Assembly: GCA_024278715.1 (NCBI GenBank)
Contig: JAJRSN010000367.1
Location: forward strand, 1 to 10,201
Reading direction: 5' to 3'
Length of the DNA stretch: 10,201 nt
DNA from: Calditrichota bacterium
GTDB lineage: Bacteria > Calditrichota > Calditrichia > Calditrichales > Calditrichaceae
This document shows positions 6,067 through 10,201 of this stretch, in pieces. The position numbers and the translations under genes were made by a program. Under the pieces are notes generated by a model. That model did no database searches, was not told the DNA's origin, and saw only the letters and a program-made list of their open reading frames with translations. How positions within the stretch are numbered: the first letter of the stretch is position 1; each line of letters starts with the position of its first letter.

Positions 6067-6996
6067 ATGCGCCGATTAGTAATTGGTTTGGTAATTGTAA
6101 CTTTGGGAATAACCGCTTGCAGCAATCAAAAAAAGCAAACGGCAATTAGCGAAGACGCCTGTTTGCAACTGGCAAACGCTTATTACAACAACGGCTTGTA
6201 CCAGGCTGCGGTGGATCAGTATCTACGATATATTAATGATTATAATTTGGAAGCCGGGCGGCAGGCAAACACCTATTACACCATCGGCAATATCTATTTT
6301 GAACGCTTGAACGATTACGAAAAGGCGCTGGAGTACTATTTTAAAGTCAAGTATCTCTATCCGCAAAGCAAATTGCAAAATGATGTGAGCAAAAAAATCG
6401 TTGCCTGTCTGGAGCGGTTAGAGCGTTCGCAGGATGCGGTTCGCGTAATGGAAAGCGAAGCCGCCCTGGATACCTCTCAGGCGCACAAAAGTCGTCCCGG
6501 AGCGGTTTTGGCGGAAATCGGTTCGCGCAAAATAACGCAGGGCGATCTTGATTTTGAAATCGGTAAAATGCCGCCTTATTTGCAAGATCAATTTCAGAAT
6601 CGCGAAAATAAAAAAGAGTTATTGCAGCAATTGATACTGCAGGATCTGCTTTACGAATCGGCAAAACGCAAGGGTTTGGACAAAGACAAAGAGGTGATTG
6701 AAGGCGTTTTTCAGGCGAAGAAATCATTGATGGCAAATAAGTTGTTGCAGCAGGAATTGGCTTCCAGGGTAAAAATAGAACCGGAAGAAATTGAGCTTTA
6801 TTACAAGGCAAATAAAGAGAAGTATGTGGAAAAAGACAAAGATGGCAAGGTGATTCGCCAAAAATCTTTCGATGAAGTCAAAAATCAGGCGGCTCAGGAT
6901 TTACTTATGGAAAAGCAGCAAAAAGCCTATCAGGAACTGGCGGAGCGTCTGATGCAGGCTGAAAATGTGAAAATTTACGATCAGCGGATTAAATGA
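6067..6996 (+). CDS. TPR lipoprotein fused to a SurA-like N-terminal domain lacking the PPIase core
   Basis: 309 residues. A lipoprotein signal ends at GITAC (C18). Two TPR-like repeats follow (about 33-66 and 68-101; LANAYYNNGLYQAAVDQYL, then YYTIGNIYFERLNDYEKALEY). After a linker, residues about 146-235 match the chaperone region of SurA/PrsA/PpiD-type proteins: VLAEIGSRKITQGDLDFEI, then a pair of helices with LLQQLILQDLLYESAKRKGL. EPEEIELYYKANKEKY (238-253) normally leads into the parvulin domain. Here only about 12 charged residues follow before the C-terminal helix that usually comes after parvulin (SFDEVKNQAAQDLLMEKQQ). The roughly 90-residue isomerase core is therefore absent and no PPIase activity is expected; a periplasmic holdase or scaffold role is inferred. 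AGGGAG (6049-6054) lies 12 nt upstream. The stop overlaps the next BatD-like start. Confidence 0.82.
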   Translation: MRRLVIGLVIVTLGITACSNQKKQTAISEDACLQLANAYYNNGLYQAAVDQYLRYINDYNLEAGRQANTYYTIGNIYFERLNDYEKALEYYFKVKYLYPQSKLQNDVSKKIVACLERLERSQDAVRVMESEAALDTSQAHKSRPGAVLAEIGSRKITQGDLDFEIGKMPPYLQDQFQNRENKKELLQQLILQDLLYESAKRKGLDKDKEVIEGVFQAKKSLMANKLLQQELASRVKIEPEEIELYYKANKEKYVEKDKDGKVIRQKSFDEVKNQAAQDLLMEKQQKAYQELAERLMQAENVKIYDQRIK

Positions 6997-8063
6997 TGAA
7001 AAAAGGAATTGCAATCGTTCTGATATTGTGGAGCTTTTTATTCGTTTTTAACACAAACGCTGTTGCCGATCGGTCTTCGTTGATTGAGGTAAAGGCGCAG
7101 GTGGATACGGCGGTCATTACCGTGGGCGATCATATTTTGTATTCCATTATCATCGACCGGCAGAAAAATGTGCGGGTAGTTCAGCCCGGGCAGGGAATAA
7201 ACCTGGGATCGTTCGAAATCAAAGATTACAAATTTCATAAACCCGTGGAAAAGGATGACCATATTATCGAGCGTTACGACTATGTAATATCGGTTTACGA
7301 TACCGGCAAGTTTACCATTCCGTCGTATCCGGTTGCCTATTTTACGTCTGACACGACCACATTGCCGGCAATTATTGAAGCACCGGCTATCGACATTTAC
7401 GTAAAGAGTTTGTTGAAGGGCGAAAAAACGCCAGAGTTAAAAGACATCAAACCGCCCGCAGAAATTCCTTTTAATTATCGTTTTTGGCTGATGATTGCCG
7501 GAATTGTTTTATTGGCAGCCGGTCTTGTTTTTTGGGGTTACCGTTTGTGGAAGCGCAGACAGGAAAAAGGTTATCTGTTTATTCCGCCGCCACCGCCGCC
7601 GCCCGCCCATGAGGTGGCGTTAAAAGCGCTGCGGGAGCTTTACGCGGGCGATTTTTTGGAAAACCGCGAGTATAAAGAATTTTTCAGCCGTTTGTCCGAA
7701 ATTATCCGAACCTATCTGGAAAATCGATATTTTATCTCGGCGATGGAAGAAACAACGGCGGAAATTCTTGGCGATTTGACGGATCAAATTGAACAAAAAG
7801 ACTTATTCGATACGCTGACGGATATTCTGACGGTTTGCGATTTGATCAAATTTGCCAAACACATTCCGACTGATGAAGAGATAGAACGAATAAAAACCGA
7901 AGCCGTCGATTTTATCGAACAGACCAAGATCGTTTTTCATGAACCTCAGGCAGCGGAAACCGAAGAAACCGTTGTGCGGGAAAATCCCGAACAGAAAAAG
8001 GCTTTGCCGGAGGTTGAAAATAATTCGCCGGAAGAAAAATCGAACATTAGCGATAGAAAATGA
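6993..8063 (+). CDS. BatD-like membrane protein, long form, with a polyproline run
   Basis: 356 residues. The signal peptide covers about 1-25 (VFNTNAVA, then DRS). Residues about 30-136 form a beta-rich extracytoplasmic domain (VDTAVITVGDHILYSIII, YDYVISVYDTGKFTIPSYPV), as in BatD-type proteins. One membrane helix lies at about 164-186, then a basic WKRRQEKG, then seven consecutive prolines at 198-204. The cytoplasmic helical domain (205-312) carries ALRELYAGDF, IIRTYLENRYFISAMEETTAEIL and VCDLIKFAKHIPTDEEI, the usual DUF4381/BatD C-terminal pattern. A charged tail of about 40 residues ends the protein. ATG 6993 overlaps the previous stop (ATGA) and a second ATG follows at 6996; both are possible starts and neither has a strong Shine-Dalgarno, so translational coupling is likely. 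The protein at 2976 has the same plan and the matching LVKFA motif. Confidence 0.82.
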   Translation: MMKKGIAIVLILWSFLFVFNTNAVADRSSLIEVKAQVDTAVITVGDHILYSIIIDRQKNVRVVQPGQGINLGSFEIKDYKFHKPVEKDDHIIERYDYVISVYDTGKFTIPSYPVAYFTSDTTTLPAIIEAPAIDIYVKSLLKGEKTPELKDIKPPAEIPFNYRFWLMIAGIVLLAAGLVFWGYRLWKRRQEKGYLFIPPPPPPPAHEVALKALRELYAGDFLENREYKEFFSRLSEIIRTYLENRYFISAMEETTAEILGDLTDQIEQKDLFDTLTDILTVCDLIKFAKHIPTDEEIERIKTEAVDFIEQTKIVFHEPQAAETEETVVRENPEQKKALPEVENNSPEEKSNISDRK

Positions 8064-8082
8064 AATGGTGAGAGATCAAAAG

Positions 8083-8088
8083 AGGAGG
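8083..8088 (+). promoter_or_regulatory. Ribosome-binding site that sets the TTG start of the ABC ATPase gene
   Basis: A perfect AGGAGG stands 8 nt before TTG 8097. An in-frame TGA at 8091-8093 excludes any start further upstream, so the rare TTG start is well supported. Confidence 0.8.
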
Positions 8089-8096
8089 ATTGAACC

Positions 8097-9035
8097 TTGA
8101 TAGACGTCAAAGGATTAACTCGTTACTATGGTGAAAAGCGCGCCATTTCAGACGTCACTTTTCACGTAAACAAAGGTGAAATCTTAGGATTATTAGGACC
8201 TAACGCGGCGGGTAAAACAACAACCATGCGTATTTTAACCTGCTACATGCCTCCGACAAGCGGATCGGCAAAAGTTGGAGGATACGACATCTTCGATGAA
8301 AGTCTGGAAATCCGCAAAATTACCGGCTACCTGCCCGAAAATCCGCCATTGTACACTGACATGACAGTGGACGACTATCTGACCTTTGTCAGTAAAATTA
8401 AAGGGGTCGAGAAAAAACGAATCAAGTCCGAAGTCGATATCGTGGTGGAAAAAGCGAGTCTCGGCGATGTGCGCGACCGCATTATCGGCAAACTTTCCAA
8501 GGGTTTTAAACAGCGTGTGGGACTGGCGCAGAGTTTAATCAATAATCCGCAAATCGTAATTCTGGACGAGCCGACCGTGGGATTGGACCCCAAGCAGATT
8601 ATTGAAATCCGTCAGTTGATTAAAAATCTGAAAGGCGACCACACGGTAATCCTTTCTTCGCATATTCTGCCGGAAATCGAGCAAACCTGTGAACGTGTGG
8701 TCATTATTAACGAAGGCAAGGTGGTCGCGGAAGATACCGTGGAAAACCTGACCAATCGTCTTCGCGGCGTGCAGCGCATTACGCTGTTGATAGAAGGAAA
8801 CGAAGATTCCATTAAACAGGCGCTTCAACCCATTTCGGATATTCAAAAAATAAATTTTGCCGCCAAGAAGGATGATTTGATTCGTGAAGTTGTGGTCGAA
8901 AGCGAGAAAGATATTCGAAAAGATTTAGCCAAAGCCGTCGTAAACAACGGGCTCGGTTTATTGGAGCTTTCAACCGAACGCTTTACTCTTGAGGAAATAT
9001 TCCTGCATCTCACTACAAAAGAGGAGGTTGCCTGA
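8097..9035 (+). CDS. gldA: ABC transporter ATP-binding protein, GldA-like
   Basis: 312 residues starting with TTG (forced by an upstream in-frame stop and a strong ribosome-binding site). It is the ATPase of an ABC-2 type system, energising the permease encoded next. Motifs in order: Walker A GPNAAGKT (34-41), where the usual second glycine of GPNGAGKT is alanine; a Q-loop region GYLPENPPLY (77-86) with glutamate at 81, as is common in GldA-like proteins; signature LSKGFKQR (133-140); Walker B IVILDEPTVGLDP (153-165, D157/E158); H-loop SSHIL with H189. A C-terminal extension (about 225-312) resembles the DUF4162-type tail of ABC-2 ATPases. The gene starts 33 nt after the BatD-like gene and is followed 2 nt later by a permease of the matching type. 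The gldA symbol is by similarity to the gliding-motility/ABC-2 family; gliding itself is not implied. Confidence 0.88.
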   Translation: MIDVKGLTRYYGEKRAISDVTFHVNKGEILGLLGPNAAGKTTTMRILTCYMPPTSGSAKVGGYDIFDESLEIRKITGYLPENPPLYTDMTVDDYLTFVSKIKGVEKKRIKSEVDIVVEKASLGDVRDRIIGKLSKGFKQRVGLAQSLINNPQIVILDEPTVGLDPKQIIEIRQLIKNLKGDHTVILSSHILPEIEQTCERVVIINEGKVVAEDTVENLTNRLRGVQRITLLIEGNEDSIKQALQPISDIQKINFAAKKDDLIREVVVESEKDIRKDLAKAVVNNGLGLLELSTERFTLEEIFLHLTTKEEVA

Positions 9036-9037
9036 AA

Positions 9038-9820
9038 ATGAGAGCGACATTAGCCATATTTCAAAAAGAATTCAAATCGTTTTTTTATTCTCCCATCGCC
9101 TACGTTATTTTGGCGCTTTTCACGGCATTAACGGGAGTATTCTTTTACCTTTATCTTTCCAGTTTTGTGGAAGCGAGTTTTATGGATACCATTCGCGCCC
9201 AGCAATACGGAATGGCGCCGCAAAAATTCAACGTTAATCTGATGCTAATCCGACCCTATTTCTGGAATATCGCTTTGATTTCTTTGTTCACCCTGCCGAC
9301 CATTACCATGCGTTTGTATTCCGAAGAAAAACGTCTGGGCACGGTGGAATTACTTTACACAACGCCCATCACGCCGACCCAGATTGTTCTGGGCAAATTT
9401 TTGGCGGGCGTGGCGTTTTACGTGGTTCTGTTAATCCCGACCATGTTTTTTCAGTCTTTGCTGTTCATCTACGGCGATCCCGAATTTCTGCCGGTTCTTT
9501 CGGGATACATCGGCTTATTCTTTTTGGGTTCCGCCTTTATTTCCGTCGGTTTGTTTATCTCCACAACCACCGAAAACCAGATCATCGCAGCCATCGGAGG
9601 ATTCGGACTTTCGCTGTTGCTTTGGGTGGTAGGTTGGGGAGCAAATTTCGCTTCGTCAACAATAAAATCGGTTCTTAGCTACATCTCCATCATCAACCAT
9701 TTCGAAGACTTTGCGCAGGGAGTGGTGGATACCAGCCACATTGCCTATTACCTTTTGTTCTGTTTCATCGGACTCTATTTCTCGTTAAAGATGGTTGAAT
9801 CTGTTAAATGGAGAGCCTGA
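9038..9820 (+). CDS. gldF: ABC-2 type permease, GldF-like
   Basis: 260 residues, an inner-membrane ABC-2 permease of normal length for the GldF group. An amphipathic start (RATLAIFQKEFKSFFYSP) is typical of these permeases. About six membrane helices follow: roughly 18-38, 74-92, 116-137, 148-174, 182-206 and 235-255. The conserved cytoplasmic stretch LPTITMRLYSEEKRLGTVEL (86-105), running on into LLYTTPITPTQIVLGKF, is the ATPase coupling region found across GldF/NosY-like permeases. The start ATG is 2 nt after the ATPase stop, and a perfect AGGAGG (9022-9027) lies within the last codons of that gene, so expression is coupled. It is expected to form a complex with the ATPase upstream and the GldG-like protein downstream. 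The transported substrate is unknown for this family. Confidence 0.9.
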   Translation: MRATLAIFQKEFKSFFYSPIAYVILALFTALTGVFFYLYLSSFVEASFMDTIRAQQYGMAPQKFNVNLMLIRPYFWNIALISLFTLPTITMRLYSEEKRLGTVELLYTTPITPTQIVLGKFLAGVAFYVVLLIPTMFFQSLLFIYGDPEFLPVLSGYIGLFFLGSAFISVGLFISTTTENQIIAAIGGFGLSLLLWVVGWGANFASSTIKSVLSYISIINHFEDFAQGVVDTSHIAYYLLFCFIGLYFSLKMVESVKWRA

Positions 9821-9868
9821 TAACGGGCTTTGGTTAGTTGGAGACAAATAAACGGAGACATGAAAAAA

Positions 9869-10201
9869 ATGAAAAAGTTAGATAATATCATCGGGATTGT
9901 CGGAATCGTGTTCGTTTTTGCCGCGCTTATCTGGTATTCCATCAGTCAGGTCTGGCAGGTTTATCACTGGGTATTATTGCTGTTGGGAATAATCGGGCTG
10001 GGATACTTCGGATTCGTTTTTTACAAAAACAGAGAAAAGGCGGTATCCAAGCGATCGCTGAAATACGGTTCCAACGTAACTTTGCAGGTTATCGTTGTGG
10101 TGGCTATTATTGCCATGCTGGCATTCATCACCACGCGCCGGCATTTCCGCTTTGACTGGACTTCTACCAATTTGTACAGCCTTTCCGGTCAAACGATAAA
10201 A
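9869..10201 (+). CDS. gldG: GldG-like ABC auxiliary protein, N-terminal part (runs off the right edge)
   Basis: 111 codons are visible before the window ends. Three hydrophobic helices (roughly residues 5-25, 33-52 and 70-88 from this start) form a membrane anchor. Just before the edge comes RFDWTSTNLYSLSGQTIK, which matches the R-x-DLT-x-x-x-x-YSLS-x-x-T entry of GldG-type auxiliary domains, whose extracytoplasmic part should follow. The double N-terminus (ATG at 9860 and 9869, same frame) leaves two starts; GGAGA at 9854-9858 is 10 nt from 9869 but only 1 nt from 9860, so 9869 is preferred. The gene lies 48 nt after the GldF-like permease, completing the GldA-F-G order. In related clusters a DUF4340 gene often comes next, but that lies outside the window. 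Confidence 0.8.
   Translation, partial: MKKLDNIIGIVGIVFVFAALIWYSISQVWQVYHWVLLLLGIIGLGYFGFVFYKNREKAVSKRSLKYGSNVTLQVIVVVAIIAMLAFITTRRHFRFDWTSTNLYSLSGQTIK

Noticed and set aside
6347..6811. 154-residue open frame on the minus strand within the TPR/SurA-like gene
   Set aside because: Its proline- and cysteine-rich, low-complexity translation has no recognisable domain, and the plus-strand gene fully explains the region.
8535..8846. 103-residue minus-strand open frame within the ABC ATPase gene
   Set aside because: The plus strand here carries the intact ABC signature, Walker B and H-loop; the antisense frame has no supporting signal.
8989..9237. 82-residue plus-strand open frame overlapping the ATPase/permease junction
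   Set aside because: It lies in another frame across two well-supported genes and encodes nothing recognisable; it is not evidence for a frameshift.
1..10201. CRISPR arrays, insertion sequences, phage genes, tRNA or rRNA genes
   Set aside because: No regularly spaced repeats, transposase or integrase motifs, terminal inverted repeats or RNA-gene signatures were seen by eye.

Overview
The window reads as a chromosomal stretch from a Gram-negative bacterium of moderate to low GC. There are Sec signal peptides, three lipoproteins with clear lipoboxes, a predicted outer-membrane beta-barrel, and a long co-directional cluster of MoxR/BatD-type and Gld-type genes. This content recalls the FCB group, and Calditrichota-like lineages would fit. 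That placement is inferred from gene content and style only; no rRNA or other taxonomic marker is present.

Left part (1-1971). On the minus strand, a MerR-family regulator with a duplicated cysteine/tryptophan C-terminal module is followed, 10 nt after its stop, by the first codons of a nucleotide-binding (Rossmann) oxidoreductase that runs off the window. After a 484-bp non-coding gap containing a perfect 9-bp-arm palindrome next to a TTGACA box, a two-gene plus-strand operon encodes an outer-membrane barrel protein and a tiny mono-heme cytochrome c lipoprotein. Their reading frames overlap by 4 nt, and a strong intrinsic terminator closes the operon.

Middle (1972-2891). A second gap of about 485 bp, with no convincing gene, holds a small GC-rich foldable patch. 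It is followed by a stand-alone TPR lipoprotein with its own terminator.

Right part (2976-10201). Eight closely packed plus-strand genes follow: a short BatD-like membrane protein, a MoxR AAA+ ATPase, a membrane-anchored DUF58 (VWA-type) protein, a TPR lipoprotein fused to a SurA-like domain that lacks the PPIase core, a second BatD-like protein, an ABC ATPase (GldA-like), an ABC-2 permease (GldF-like), and the start of a GldG-like auxiliary protein cut by the window end. The layout suggests a cell-envelope machine. The MoxR/DUF58 pair would act with BatD-like membrane partners and a periplasm-facing chaperone-like lipoprotein, next to an ABC-2/Gld-type system. The component families are known. 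What deserves attention is the combination: two BatD-like genes bracketing MoxR-DUF58, no VWA BatA/BatB gene visible, the degenerate SurA fusion, and the direct join to the Gld-type ABC genes.
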